Part shown: in pieces, positions 6,835 to 15,944 of the stretch
Layout of the letters: each line of letters opens with the position of its first letter
Numbering within the stretch: the first letter of the stretch is position 1
DNA from: a virus
Strand: one strand, 5' to 3'
DNA length: 23,596 bases
Virus record (IMG/VR): IMGVR_UViG_3300011113_000614
Coordinates: 1 to 23,596 of that record
Translations under genes and position numbers: made by a program
Notes under the pieces: generated by a model
Told to the model about the DNA's origin: nothing
The model's input: the letters and a program-made list of their open reading frames with translations, nothing else
Database searches by the model: none

Positions 6835-7485
6835 TTATAAAGTTGCAGTTGTTGCTTTTCTAACTGTTACTGTTAATGTTACACTTCCACCAGTTTCATT
6901 ACCAATTACAGTTACTGTTGCTGTTTTATCTTCAATGAGTTGTGTTTTTGCAATTATTTTAAATTCAAACCCAGCTACTGCTACACTTTGTGCATCTTCA
7001 TTATCACCAATAAAACGCGGTGTTGTAGGGAGTACTGAATTTTGTAAAGCTCTAGTAACTTGAATATCACATACTGTAGAATCAGAAAGAATTGCAGTAT
7101 ATCCTAAATTAGCATTTCCGCCTTGGAAATTACTTGTATTAGGCGAAACAATTGTACTATCCCCAGGAGCTAAAAGTGTAATTGACGTATTACCTACTGT
7201 AACAACTGGTATATTAGTTGTCTGTTTAGGCAATGTTATTAATTTATATTTTAGTGCTTGAGTTTCATCCGGAATTGCTTCTGTAATCGGCATATTTTCA
7301 ATAATAGTGCCATAATAATCTGTTCCTAATGGATGATCCGGATTCCATAAAGAATAATCAATTTCATCATCACCTAATGCAAATTGCGTAATTTGAAATG
7401 CATTACCACCTTTTGCTAATAATTCGCGACCTTTCAATGTTAAAATTGCGTCGACTGTAACACTAGAATTATCTAAGTATCCCAT
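6835..7485 (-). CDS. Tail or baseplate structural protein with Ig-like C-terminus
   Basis: The 216-aa protein has a compact N-terminal motif, LTLKGRELLAKGG followed by ITQFALGDDEIDYSLWN (about residues 16-49), which I associate with small virion proteins of T4-like environmental phages, though I cannot name the family. The end (about 165-213) alternates hydrophobic and polar residues and reads as an Ig-like beta-sandwich (KTATVTVIGN, SVTLTVTVRK). A TTAAGGT ribosome-binding site sits before the ATG, and a late-motif copy lies further upstream. It stands between the 1162-aa tail protein and the coiled-coil protein, so it may link baseplate and fibre. Function is otherwise unknown. Confidence 0.6.
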   Translation of the reverse strand: MGYLDNSSVTVDAILTLKGRELLAKGGNAFQITQFALGDDEIDYSLWNPDHPLGTDYYGTIIENMPITEAIPDETQALKYKLITLPKQTTNIPVVTVGNTSITLLAPGDSTIVSPNTSNFQGGNANLGYTAILSDSTVCDIQVTRALQNSVLPTTPRFIGDNEDAQSVAVAGFEFKIIAKTQLIEDKTATVTVIGNETGGSVTLTVTVRKATTATL

Positions 7486-7505
7486 AGTTATTTACCTTAA
7501 TTTTA

Positions 7506-7513
7506 TATAAATA
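7506..7513 (-). promoter_or_regulatory. Late-promoter-like motif TATTTATA upstream of the 216-aa gene
   Basis: The coding strand reads ATATATTTATATAAAA, then an AAGG ribosome-binding site, then the ATG at 7485. The spacing, core about 20 nt from the start codon with the ribosome-binding site in between, is what a -10-type promoter element would give. Confidence 0.5.
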
Positions 7514-7528
7514 TATTCGTTGAAGAAT

Positions 7529-10500
7529 TTATGCTAATCTAAAACTACCTTGTTCACCATTTGTTTGATATATCAATTGATTAGGATTTGCCGTTCTCCA
7601 TTCTACAACAGGTCCGCCATCAACAGTTTGCGTAGATGCTACATTAAATCCAGGAGAAGATATTTTCGCTCCAGAATAACGTTGGTTATCTACACCACGC
7701 GGTATATAATCTGAAAATTGCGAAACGTGATAACTTTCTGTGTTATTTAATATGATTTTATATTGTGTTATTTCACTCCAAGTACTACCTGTTATAGCTG
7801 GGCATAAACCTTCGCTTAACCAATATGGTGTAGATGCAGTGATATATGTACTTCCTGATCTAATTAAATACTGATACGAATATGTAACGCCATCATATTT
7901 TTCTGATTGAGATGCAGTTAAATACATTTGCCATTGATCATCATCTTGTGCTGTAATTGATAAAATATTCCCATCGATTGCGCCTAGATATTGTAAATAA
8001 TCACCAGATGCTGTTGGTTGTGTTTGTGTGATTATAGCTGAATATGTAGAATCATATCGCTTGATAACTGGTAATATCGTGTCTTTACTTCTTTCTAATA
8101 TATTAGGTTGAATTAAAAGACCTGTTATTTTATCAGCCCGTGCAGGTAGAAGTTGTTCTAATTGTTTGAAAAATGATAAATCAAACAATGTAAACATTTT
8201 GATATATGAATTAATATTATTTCTTGTTTGATATTTTTTCCAATAATCATTTGCAATTTGTATAAGTTCAGGATATGATTTTGATTGCGTAGAGCTAGGA
8301 TCGCCTATATATTCATCTAAGCTAATAAATCCCAATTGTGCAATAATATCCTCATCTATCATTGTTTGCGGAGAAAAATAAACTCCTAACTTTTTACTAT
8401 CTAAAGGAGCTCGATCAAATTGACTGCGTTCTGCTCTAGTTTTAACATCTAACGTACCTATTAATTCATTATCTTCTAAACGAATTTTATTATCATCAAA
8501 CGTGCCAGCACCAAGTGAAATCGCATCATAATAATATGTTTCTTCAATCGAGTCATATGGGGTATTCAATGACCATCCCACAAATGATGCAGTTATATTA
8601 GAAGAAACTGGCTGAATGCCAGAAAGACTACTGGTCAATGTATGATTAATTTTTTGATTTAATGGTAATCTAAATACTAGTTCAGAATATGCATCTACAT
8701 TTCCATCATATGCCCCTGGCGCTTTAACATGATTATCAAAAGGGGCATCTTGCAAACTAGATGACCATAGTCTTAATTCTTGCAATTGTCCAACAAATCT
8801 ACTTCCGCCAGTAGTACTACCCAATGTAATAGAACCTGAATAATCAAATGATGCTGCAGCTGATGCAGATACTGCAGCAACTATTTTACCATATTTAGAT
8901 TTTTTAGCAACTAATTCTAAAGCACTGCCCGATGTATGTAACATAGCAGTAACCCATTCATCGTTATATAACTCCATTTCTGATGAACCAGTACCATTAA
9001 TTTGTAATACGCCTTTTGTTCCGCTAGTAAAATCTATTGTTACTGTATTAGAACCTATCGTAAATAGGTTCATTGTATTCGGTATTAATGGATTCGTAAT
9101 TACACTATCTGGTCTAAAACGAAGTTCTACGGTATTAATTGATTGCGAATAATTAGCTATAACAGTACCTGCAGCACTACTACTTAAATCTAGTGCATAA
9201 TCGAAATTTAATTTTTCATATAATGGAGCACGTTCTAGTCTAGGTCCGCCATATTCATTGATGCTTATTAAGCTTTGGGGTATTCCGTAACAAGAAAGTA
9301 ATGCCCTAATACTTCGCTTTGTTCCTTTAGATTTAAGTAACAATGGCAAGTTATTAACTATACGACGCCAAATAGTATAAGTTTGATTTTTACCCGGAAC
9401 AGATGGGTCTCCTACACTATTTGAACCCGTTAACGGGGTACCTGTAGAATCAGTACCTAATACATATGTCCATAAATCTTGACCTTGTTTACCATCCGTT
9501 AAATTCCATCCAAACTGTTTAGCTACAGAATATAATAATTCATTTGGCATACCTAATTTTGGATTTTCTTCACGTTTATTAACTTTAGTCATATGATTAA
9601 TATACGTATACAATATATCATAATGTTGTGATAACATATATACAAACGATAACAGCTGTTCATTAGCTAAATCATATCGTATATATTCAGGTAATGTATA
9701 AATTAATGAGTTTTGGTTAGATTGATCGTATAACGATGCTGATGAATAAACTCCATCAAACCAAGATATGAAGTTTGAACTAGTTATCGAATATAATGTA
9801 TACGGATATGATGATGTGCTTTTAGGTACTGGTGATATATAACTGCCAGTTAAATCCGGAACTGTTGGTGTTTCTAATGGAATATCATATGTAGTTATTT
9901 TAGAAGATGATTGATAATAAAGATATTTTTCAAAATCATCAAAACCGCCTATTAAATTATTTTTTAAAAGTTGTAAATCTTGTTGATTGGTCGTAGAAAC
10001 GCTACCAGATATGCTAGCAACAACTAAACTTTGTGAAGAATAATATTCAATCAATTGAATTTTGTATCTAAAGTTTTTTAAACGTTCTGTTGCAGAACTA
10101 TAAAATATAAAATTATTAAAATCCGAATAATCAATGTTTAATTTAACATTACCTAAACTACCTGAGAAATATGCATCAACTATCTGTTGTGAAGTTTGTG
10201 TTGATGCTGCTAACAACTCATTCCAACTTTTTAAACCAGTATCAGTTGATGTATTAAATATTGAATTTGCTTGCCAATTTGGATTTGCTAATTTATTAAA
10301 TTTTTTCTGTTGAATTTGTGTTTGAATACTAACAGAATCAACGTAACTAGGTTTTTGTTCTTCAACGATCCAACATTTAAAATTAACTTGGTATTCCGAA
10401 GGCAGTGGTTCATATAACTTTATATAAACATATTCACCTACAACTACACTATTAACAAATAAAAAACATTGATTTCTACTAAAATTTAATAAATAAGATG

Positions 10501-11017
10501 TATAAAATTCAGAATCAGTTTGATTTACAGTTTGTATAAAATTTGTAATTTGTTTTAAGAATTCAATATTATCCGGATCAATTGCCCGTAAACGTATTTC
10601 GGTTCTATCTGTAGAAATTTCATCTATTACTAAATGTTGTTGTTCGAAACTTCCAATTAAATTTTTAAAAAAATTAACTGCAAATGTAAATTTACCTACC
10701 GTTAAATTTAAATTTTTTAATTCGGAATATAGATCAATTGCAATTGGATCTATGATATTAATTGTTTGATTAGTAATTTTATCTACGTAGCTAGGAATTT
10801 TCTTAGTTGTTACAACTTTATGATTACCAGTAAGCCACGTATCATTAGAATATAAATGTAATTCGATTCTACGATCATCTATTTCGTTTAGTATCTCAGT
10901 ATTTGAATAGTATTTTAAATCTCTACTATATGAGACTAAATCACTAGCTCCAAAGCGTACTGCAGAAAATGATTTTCCGAATTGTAAATCGTTGATATTT
11001 TTATATTGACTTAACAT
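7529..11017 (-). CDS. Large tail/baseplate protein with P2 gpI-like segment and LamG-like insert
   Basis: At 1162 aa this is the largest product here. A segment at about 555-580 (LPLLLKSKGTKRSIRALL, then YGIP) resembles the conserved part of P2 gpI-type tail proteins, which sit at the baseplate edge and connect to fibres. It is followed at about 600-760 by a concanavalin/LamG-like beta-sandwich (VELRFRPDS at its start, FVGQLQELRLWSSSL at its end). The N-terminal 500 residues and the C-terminal 350 are not assigned. Position and size recall T4 gp7, the large wedge protein downstream of gp6, but two other genes lie between and no direct match to gp7 can be claimed. Its start overlaps the previous stop (TAATG), indicating translational coupling. 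Tail location is well supported by context; the exact T4 counterpart is not. Confidence 0.65.
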   Translation of the reverse strand: MLSQYKNINDLQFGKSFSAVRFGASDLVSYSRDLKYYSNTEILNEIDDRRIELHLYSNDTWLTGNHKVVTTKKIPSYVDKITNQTINIIDPIAIDLYSELKNLNLTVGKFTFAVNFFKNLIGSFEQQHLVIDEISTDRTEIRLRAIDPDNIEFLKQITNFIQTVNQTDSEFYTSYLLNFSRNQCFLFVNSVVVGEYVYIKLYEPLPSEYQVNFKCWIVEEQKPSYVDSVSIQTQIQQKKFNKLANPNWQANSIFNTSTDTGLKSWNELLAASTQTSQQIVDAYFSGSLGNVKLNIDYSDFNNFIFYSSATERLKNFRYKIQLIEYYSSQSLVVASISGSVSTTNQQDLQLLKNNLIGGFDDFEKYLYYQSSSKITTYDIPLETPTVPDLTGSYISPVPKSTSSYPYTLYSITSSNFISWFDGVYSSASLYDQSNQNSLIYTLPEYIRYDLANEQLLSFVYMLSQHYDILYTYINHMTKVNKREENPKLGMPNELLYSVAKQFGWNLTDGKQGQDLWTYVLGTDSTGTPLTGSNSVGDPSVPGKNQTYTIWRRIVNNLPLLLKSKGTKRSIRALLSCYGIPQSLISINEYGGPRLERAPLYEKLNFDYALDLSSSAAGTVIANYSQSINTVELRFRPDSVITNPLIPNTMNLFTIGSNTVTIDFTSGTKGVLQINGTGSSEMELYNDEWVTAMLHTSGSALELVAKKSKYGKIVAAVSASAAASFDYSGSITLGSTTGGSRFVGQLQELRLWSSSLQDAPFDNHVKAPGAYDGNVDAYSELVFRLPLNQKINHTLTSSLSGIQPVSSNITASFVGWSLNTPYDSIEETYYYDAISLGAGTFDDNKIRLEDNELIGTLDVKTRAERSQFDRAPLDSKKLGVYFSPQTMIDEDIIAQLGFISLDEYIGDPSSTQSKSYPELIQIANDYWKKYQTRNNINSYIKMFTLFDLSFFKQLEQLLPARADKITGLLIQPNILERSKDTILPVIKRYDSTYSAIITQTQPTASGDYLQYLGAIDGNILSITAQDDDQWQMYLTASQSEKYDGVTYSYQYLIRSGSTYITASTPYWLSEGLCPAITGSTWSEITQYKIILNNTESYHVSQFSDYIPRGVDNQRYSGAKISSPGFNVASTQTVDGGPVVEWRTANPNQLIYQTNGEQGSFRLA

Positions 11018-11928
11018 TAGCTAATTTCTTGATTCCATTCATCTACATTTTTACTCGCATCTGTTATAATCCAATATGATTGGTCTGCAATAATAAAATG
11101 ATATTGCGAATCAACATTTTGTCCTGCAAATGCACCAATAGATATTGTATCACCTATTTCAAATTCGTTATTTGGTATAATTACATCTAAATTTAAAGTT
11201 TGTATTTCATATTGTGCAATAGAACCAAACACAGTAGGATTTGATATAGAGTTATTTGCAAACGGACCTTTCCATTGTCGAGTCAATCCACGATCTGGCG
11301 AATTTAGTATTAAAGAAAAATAACTAGTACCATATCCAGATACATCAGTCTGATATTTATGCTGTAGTTTGATTCTAAAACGTAAATCTATACCCGCATT
11401 TTTAATTTCTTTAGTTATAAAATAACCATTAGTATTTTTTTGTAGCAAACCGTCTACAACTTCATCCATTAATATACCGCTGTAACGTTCTGCACCAGGA
11501 CGATTCTCATCACCTGTTCCAATTCTACGATCTTCTGACGGTTTATAACGAGCATATACCGGATCAATTGTACTAGTTTCTAATCCAGAAAAATCTAAAT
11601 CCAAATCCAAATCCAAATCAGGTTCTTCAATAACATTAATTTTAGCAGGAAATTTAAAATAGTTAAATTGGGTATCTAAAATTCTTAATGCAGATCGATT
11701 AGTAATTTTTAAAGAAATTGGTTCGATTATTAATAATGGATTAGATTCGATACCATCCTGCAGTGCAATATTGCCGGCTTCGTCTCTAGGAACTACATTA
11801 CTGTTATTAGAAATTGCAGTTATACCATTTTTATCATAGTAAGTAATTTGCTGTAAATTTACACCATCAGCTAAAAGTTGATTTTGTATCGATTGTCCTA
11901 AATTAAACTGAATTAAACGTTCTGCCAT
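11017..11928 (-). CDS. Baseplate/tail structural protein of unknown family, with Asp-Leu repeat
   Basis: The 303-aa protein is not recognised. It is beta-rich and lies in a chain of genes coupled by TAATG start/stop overlaps between the DNRLRE-like protein and the 1162-aa tail protein, so it is almost certainly a virion protein of the baseplate or wedge. A striking run of alternating Asp-Leu (five Asp) lies near residues 103-112, encoded by a hexanucleotide repeat. By gene order it could occupy the place of T4 gp8, but no sequence signature supports that name. The C-terminus ends in an aromatic-rich segment (FIIADQSYWIITDAS). Confidence 0.55.
   Translation of the reverse strand: MAERLIQFNLGQSIQNQLLADGVNLQQITYYDKNGITAISNNSNVVPRDEAGNIALQDGIESNPLLIIEPISLKITNRSALRILDTQFNYFKFPAKINVIEEPDLDLDLDLDFSGLETSTIDPVYARYKPSEDRRIGTGDENRPGAERYSGILMDEVVDGLLQKNTNGYFITKEIKNAGIDLRFRIKLQHKYQTDVSGYGTSYFSLILNSPDRGLTRQWKGPFANNSISNPTVFGSIAQYEIQTLNLDVIIPNNEFEIGDTISIGAFAGQNVDSQYHFIIADQSYWIITDASKNVDEWNQEIS
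11591..11620. repeat. Hexanucleotide tandem repeat (AAATCC/GGATTT)
   Basis: Five near-identical 6-bp units, AAATCT, three AAATCC and AAATCA on the plus strand, code for alternating Asp and Leu in the 303-aa protein. Changes in copy number would keep the frame and lengthen or shorten an acidic strand. A three-unit relative occurs at 3373-3390 in the kinase-like gene. Confidence 0.8.
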
Positions 11929-13082
11929 TATCTAACTACTTTAAAATAAATTTCGTCGTCGATATATTCTTCTGTAATTCCATCCGTCAATTTTAGTTCT
12001 ATGCGATAATAACGTTCTGGCATAAAACTATTCATATCTATGTAAATAAAATTACTAGTGCTATCGCAACTTACTTTATTATAAATATTATCAAACGGAA
12101 TTATGTATTCATCTGTAGCTGCATCCCGTATTGCATAATATGTTGTAGTTGGCAAATATTTTACAGTTTGTGTTGGAAATAAATTAGTAGGAGATTTTTT
12201 AGGATATTTATCGCGAGCATATATTCGCAATTTAGCAATTTCCGTGTCTTTATACTGCGGTTTAATCTTAGTATATGTTACATATGACTCTGTGTCTACC
12301 TCAGTTAAAGATCCTGTTGTAAAAGTGCTGTTATCCCAATACATAATTAATTTAGGAACATAAATTGTATGTGTATCACGACTAAAATAACGAATATAAC
12401 CAGTTATCGTAGAATCTAATTCATTCGCATCAGAAAACTTCAAAATAAATCCGTTATTATCAATTGATTGACTATTACTACCACTGAACCATTTCAGTAC
12501 CGAATTAGATACATCTAATGTTAAATCCGTTGTTTGATATGAATAGTTATAAGAACTAGAGAACGAAGTACTACCAGTACTATACAACCAACTACCTCCT
12601 GCTCCAGATCCAGAAACAAAAATTCCAGATGTCCCCAATTCAATCTGTTGCGAACTAGATATCCAAGAACTACCAACCTGCGAATCTAATGACCATGACG
12701 CCATTGGTTTCGCCCATTGAACACCATCATTGATTATAGGATTAGAAGCAAGATATCCTGTTCCATTAATCCATGGTTGTGCAACTAAACGAGTTTCTAA
12801 AGTAAATTCTGCTGGTAGATTTTTGGCGTGACTTGTATATAATTGTAAAACAAATTTGGCAGAATTAATATTAATAGAGTATTTTGCAACTGTTGCAGCT
12901 ATCTCACTCATATCAAACTTAAGTAAAGTTCTAGATTTTAATAGAGTTTCACCATCATCTCCTAAACGTTTACCAACTTCTAAAATTTCATCTAAACCAG
13001 TATTAGTTTGACTTAAAGCGCTACTAGTAGTTGCACCTTCATATAATGTTGCATCTTTTTCTGCATAAAATATTCTAAACAT
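11928..13082 (-). CDS. DNRLRE-like tail/baseplate structural protein
   Basis: The 384-aa product starts FRIFYAEKDATLYE and continues with ILEVGKRLG and SRTLLKFDMSEI (about residues 33-59), then TTDLTLDVSNSVLKWFSG, GFILKFSDANE and YIRYFSRDTH with VPKLIMYW. This order matches the DNRLRE type of beta-sandwich found in surface and virion proteins. It follows the gp6-like gene, 41 bp downstream, and overlaps the next gene by one base, so it belongs to the baseplate transcript. A proposed role is a wedge or appendage protein presenting a rigid beta domain. A late-motif copy and an AAGAAG ribosome-binding site precede the ATG. The domain call is moderate; the virion role is from context. Confidence 0.6.
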   Translation of the reverse strand: MFRIFYAEKDATLYEGATTSSALSQTNTGLDEILEVGKRLGDDGETLLKSRTLLKFDMSEIAATVAKYSININSAKFVLQLYTSHAKNLPAEFTLETRLVAQPWINGTGYLASNPIINDGVQWAKPMASWSLDSQVGSSWISSSQQIELGTSGIFVSGSGAGGSWLYSTGSTSFSSSYNYSYQTTDLTLDVSNSVLKWFSGSNSQSIDNNGFILKFSDANELDSTITGYIRYFSRDTHTIYVPKLIMYWDNSTFTTGSLTEVDTESYVTYTKIKPQYKDTEIAKLRIYARDKYPKKSPTNLFPTQTVKYLPTTTYYAIRDAATDEYIIPFDNIYNKVSCDSTSNFIYIDMNSFMPERYYRIELKLTDGITEEYIDDEIYFKVVR

Positions 13083-13107
13083 CGTGTATCTTCTTTTCGA
13101 TCTTTAG

Positions 13108-13115
13108 TATAAATA
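13108..13115 (-). promoter_or_regulatory. Late-promoter-like motif TATTTATA upstream of the DNRLRE-like gene
   Basis: The coding strand reads GTATATTTATAC, about 25 nt before the ATG at 13082, in the short gap after the gp6-like stop. It is one of the nine copies found before genes here. Confidence 0.45.
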
Positions 13116-13123
13116 TACGCGGA

Positions 13124-15004
13124 TTAATAACTTATGACTCGTCCGCGGATATCTTGATTTGGGAATTTAACTTCGAATATACTAGGATCTAATGAAGGAT
13201 AAATTACGCCATTACGTGTGGCAGATTGTAAATCGTAGATATTACCTGAATAATTAAAATCAGTATCATATAAATTTAAAAACTTAACGCCTACTACACT
13301 TTGAACGCCCTTAACATTAGCTAACGTAGTCGTCACGTCAGATTTAATTATTGGTTGATTGATTTGCCATCTATCAATATCAAACATATTTTTAATTGTA
13401 TTAATACATTTTAATAAAGTTTCGTTACTATTATAATTTGGCAATACTGAAATTTCAAAATCGATACCTATATTAATAATAAACGCATCTTTAATGTTAA
13501 TAGCATCTGTTAATATTCTATATTGATCTAAATATGTTTTTAAATTTTGTTTTATTGCATCATTGAGTGCAACAAGATTTTTATTTTCATTATATCCTAA
13601 AACATACATATTCATTGCTAATGGATTAGCAATTCTATTTTGTTCATATGATTCTTGTGCAATTTGATCATCCGGTACAATATAAGCTTTTGCAACACTA
13701 CCGAACTTTGCCGGCAATGAATATGCACGAATAATATAATCTTCTCGAGTAACTAAACGATTCTGTGTAGCAAAATTAGCTAATGCATTATTTTTTATGT
13801 CTTGCAACGAATCTGCAGTTTTAGCACCAATTGCTGGATCCGGATTATTAACAGCTATGGTATTTTTTATAAAATTAAGTACTGAAACATTGCTAGTTGA
13901 ATTGATATCATCATCAAACTCTATAAATTTTATTTCAGTTAATGAATTTGAAGAAACATTGTCAGATATACCATTACCTATAGTATAGGTTATCGTTAAA
14001 ATAGTATTTGATGGTGCTTGTCCATATGTTCTTGTGTATAAAAAGTTTGATGGGTCTAAATCTACATCAACATCTTTACGTAGGCCAGCTAATCCATTTC
14101 CTACATTCGTTGGATTTGGAATAATTTCTTCATCGTTATTATCGGATATACCTGCCCCAAATTGTAATTCTAGTCGATTATCACTTCGCAATCTCGTAAT
14201 AAAACGTTTAGAAGTTTTTCTTAGTTTTAACAAGCTAGGACTCGAAGATCTGTATATTGACAACTCCGGATCATTTTCGGCTAAGTTAGGAACTGATTCA
14301 AAAATTGTATCCTGTGCTAGATACGGTACTTCATACCAATTATCACCATCAGATTCGGTTACTGAAATTATGTCGATAATGTTAGTTTCATTAAGTACAA
14401 CTTTATCATATGGAACAGGTTCGGTAAATGAAAAAGTTTGAGTACGTACTTCTCCCGATACTGCTCGAATTTGTTTCTTTAAAAGATAATATGTAGGTTG
14501 TTTTGTAGTATCATCAGTTTCATATATAGTAATTTCAGTTGTATCAAATGAAGAAGAAAATGCAAAATTAACAGAATCTAAAGTTCTGAAAACCGCATTA
14601 CCATCTCGTTGTTTTACTTGCATTCCAGATTTAATTGATACAGCGTAATTAAAATCTGGTTTTACATTAATGCCGGAGCCAACGGCGGGTACTAATTGAA
14701 ATAAATCTAATGTTACATATGCCGGCACTGCATTTTTTGCAGTATATCCTAACGTTTTAGCTATATCATATATATTAGCACGTTCTACCGCTTGATCTAA
14801 AAATGATTCTTTAAGATTTGAATCTGCATAATAAGATAAAACATCCCCAACATATGCAGCCATTTCTATAAGCATCATCCCAGGTGAAGATTCATTAAAA
14901 TCTGTATATGTAGTTGGAAAATACTGCTTAGAAAAATCAATAAGATTTTTTCTAAATTGTCCAAAATCTTTACCTATATACGATACATCTTTTTTAGTTT
15001 CCAT
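13124..15004 (-). CDS. 6: Baseplate wedge protein, T4 gp6-like (gpJ family)
   Basis: This 626-aa protein has the gp6/gpJ wedge signatures: an N-terminal SSPGMMLIEMAAYVGDVLSY and YDIAKTLGY (the helical region joining neighbouring subunits), a central NRLVTREDYIIRAYSLP near 405-420, and a C-terminal TDAINIKDAFIINIGIDFEI. In T4, gp6 forms the inner iris of the baseplate, binding gp25, gp53 and gp7; length (T4 gp6 about 660 aa) fits. The ATG at 15004 is preferred to a GTG at 15043, which would extend far into the gp25-like gene; from the ATG the overlap with that gene is 11 bp. Order gp25 then gp6 is typical of T4-like and environmental myoviruses. Assignment is strong. Confidence 0.9.
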   Translation of the reverse strand: METKKDVSYIGKDFGQFRKNLIDFSKQYFPTTYTDFNESSPGMMLIEMAAYVGDVLSYYADSNLKESFLDQAVERANIYDIAKTLGYTAKNAVPAYVTLDLFQLVPAVGSGINVKPDFNYAVSIKSGMQVKQRDGNAVFRTLDSVNFAFSSSFDTTEITIYETDDTTKQPTYYLLKKQIRAVSGEVRTQTFSFTEPVPYDKVVLNETNIIDIISVTESDGDNWYEVPYLAQDTIFESVPNLAENDPELSIYRSSSPSLLKLRKTSKRFITRLRSDNRLELQFGAGISDNNDEEIIPNPTNVGNGLAGLRKDVDVDLDPSNFLYTRTYGQAPSNTILTITYTIGNGISDNVSSNSLTEIKFIEFDDDINSTSNVSVLNFIKNTIAVNNPDPAIGAKTADSLQDIKNNALANFATQNRLVTREDYIIRAYSLPAKFGSVAKAYIVPDDQIAQESYEQNRIANPLAMNMYVLGYNENKNLVALNDAIKQNLKTYLDQYRILTDAINIKDAFIINIGIDFEISVLPNYNSNETLLKCINTIKNMFDIDRWQINQPIIKSDVTTTLANVKGVQSVVGVKFLNLYDTDFNYSGNIYDLQSATRNGVIYPSLDPSIFEVKFPNQDIRGRVISY

Positions 15005-15437
15005 TTGTACGTCCAATTTCCAATTGTGCTGTTTCGTCAACACTAATAATTATAGTGTCTGTTGATATATCGTTAAATGAAAATGTTATTCGAATTTGAA
15101 CTACATAATCTAATGTAGGATCGGTTTCTGGAGTAATAACTTCGATTTGTTCGATATTAATATATGGTAACCAAAAATCAACAGGTGGATTAATTATATC
15201 TTCAATTGCTTGTTGCAAGAAATCTGTATTAGGCTCAAATAATACATTTAATAAATTGGTACCAAAATTTGGTTGTGCAATTCGTTCGCCTGTTCTGGTT
15301 AATAATAAATTCTTAAAATTTTCAAAAGCTTGATCTTTAGATAAAAAAATTGGCTGAAAATTCGATACCGATATACCTAACCCAATCTGTGGTTGTAAAT
15401 TAGTTGTTTCATTGATATCGATTATTTTATACCCCAT
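14994..15437 (-). CDS. 25: Baseplate wedge protein, T4 gp25-like (gpW family)
   Basis: The 147-aa product carries the gp25/gpW-family core, FENFKNLLLTRTGERIAQPNFGTNLLNVLFEP (spanning about 38-69), with the hallmark arrangement of LLLTxxGER then PxFG. In T4, gp25 is the wedge component that contacts the first sheath ring and starts sheath assembly. Length matches T4 gp25 (132 aa) with a slightly longer N-terminus. The start codon overlaps the stop of the upstream gene by one base (TAATG), and its 3' end overlaps the gp6-like gene by 11 bp, so the three are translationally coupled. The assignment is firm. Confidence 0.92.
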   Translation of the reverse strand: MGYKIIDINETTNLQPQIGLGISVSNFQPIFLSKDQAFENFKNLLLTRTGERIAQPNFGTNLLNVLFEPNTDFLQQAIEDIINPPVDFWLPYINIEQIEVITPETDPTLDYVVQIRITFSFNDISTDTIIISVDETAQLEIGRTNGN

Positions 15438-15916
15438 TATTTACCTTTTTTTTTATCTATAGCTTTCATGAGAGCTGAATAATCTCGAGTCATTGCTTTT
15501 GCAACAATTGGATCTACCTGTAAATTTTTACCTGTTTCAGGATCTTCCATTATTTGCGGCGCAGCTGTTCTAGGCATACTATTTTGTCTAACTGCTCCAA
15601 ATCCAGCAGCATCGCGTGATGAAAATGACAACGTTTCCATTTCTTCATTCATCATCTGTGCAAAAGACCCAACCGAAGATTGTTCTCGTAACGAATCAGT
15701 TTGGTTTAATACAGAAGCCCATTTATTTTCGTTAAATTGTACTTTGTTTTTTGTTTGTGCGACTGGTTTTGTTTGTGCCACTACATTAGTAGTTTTTGTA
15801 GATGTCATCTCATTAATAGTAGATTGTAACCCTTCACGAAGAATTTCTGTTAATTCTTCCTTTATAACTTCACGTACGGCAGTTTTAAGTGCTTTTATAA
15901 GTGTTTTTGAATCCAT
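15437..15916 (-). CDS. Small helical virion-region protein, unknown
   Basis: This 159-aa product is not recognised. An amphipathic N-terminal helix (LIKALKTAVREVIKEELTEIL, within residues 5-26) is followed by a low-complexity Thr/Val/Gln linker and a polar C-terminus ending in Lys residues. It lies directly upstream of gp25-like with a one-base overlap, so an assembly or baseplate role is likely by position. It may be a small hub or tube-capping component, or a chaperone; nothing in the sequence decides this. A late-motif copy precedes it, and no strong Shine-Dalgarno sequence is seen. Confidence 0.55.
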   Translation of the reverse strand: MDSKTLIKALKTAVREVIKEELTEILREGLQSTINEMTSTKTTNVVAQTKPVAQTKNKVQFNENKWASVLNQTDSLREQSSVGSFAQMMNEEMETLSFSSRDAAGFGAVRQNSMPRTAAPQIMEDPETGKNLQVDPIVAKAMTRDYSALMKAIDKKKGK

Positions 15917-15930
15917 ATGAATACTTTTAT

Positions 15931-15938
15931 TATAAATA
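15931..15938 (-). promoter_or_regulatory. Late-promoter-like motif TATTTATA upstream of the 159-aa gene
   Basis: The coding strand reads TTATATTTATAATAAAAG, with the core 14 nt before the ATG at 15916, in the 28-bp gap after the hydrophobic-protein gene. Confidence 0.4.
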
Positions 15939-15944
15939 TAATGA

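Noticed and set aside
13115-13146. CGCGG/CCGCG inverted repeat around the gp6-like stop codon
   Set aside because: Only five pairs around a loop of about 20 nt and no T-run; not a convincing terminator.
13797-14441. Plus-strand open frames opposite the gp6-like gene
   Set aside because: They are antisense to a well-supported baseplate gene and have no family features or upstream signals.
15005-15043. GTG start at 15043 for the gp6-like protein
   Set aside because: It would extend far into the gp25-like gene; the ATG at 15004 gives a normal family length.
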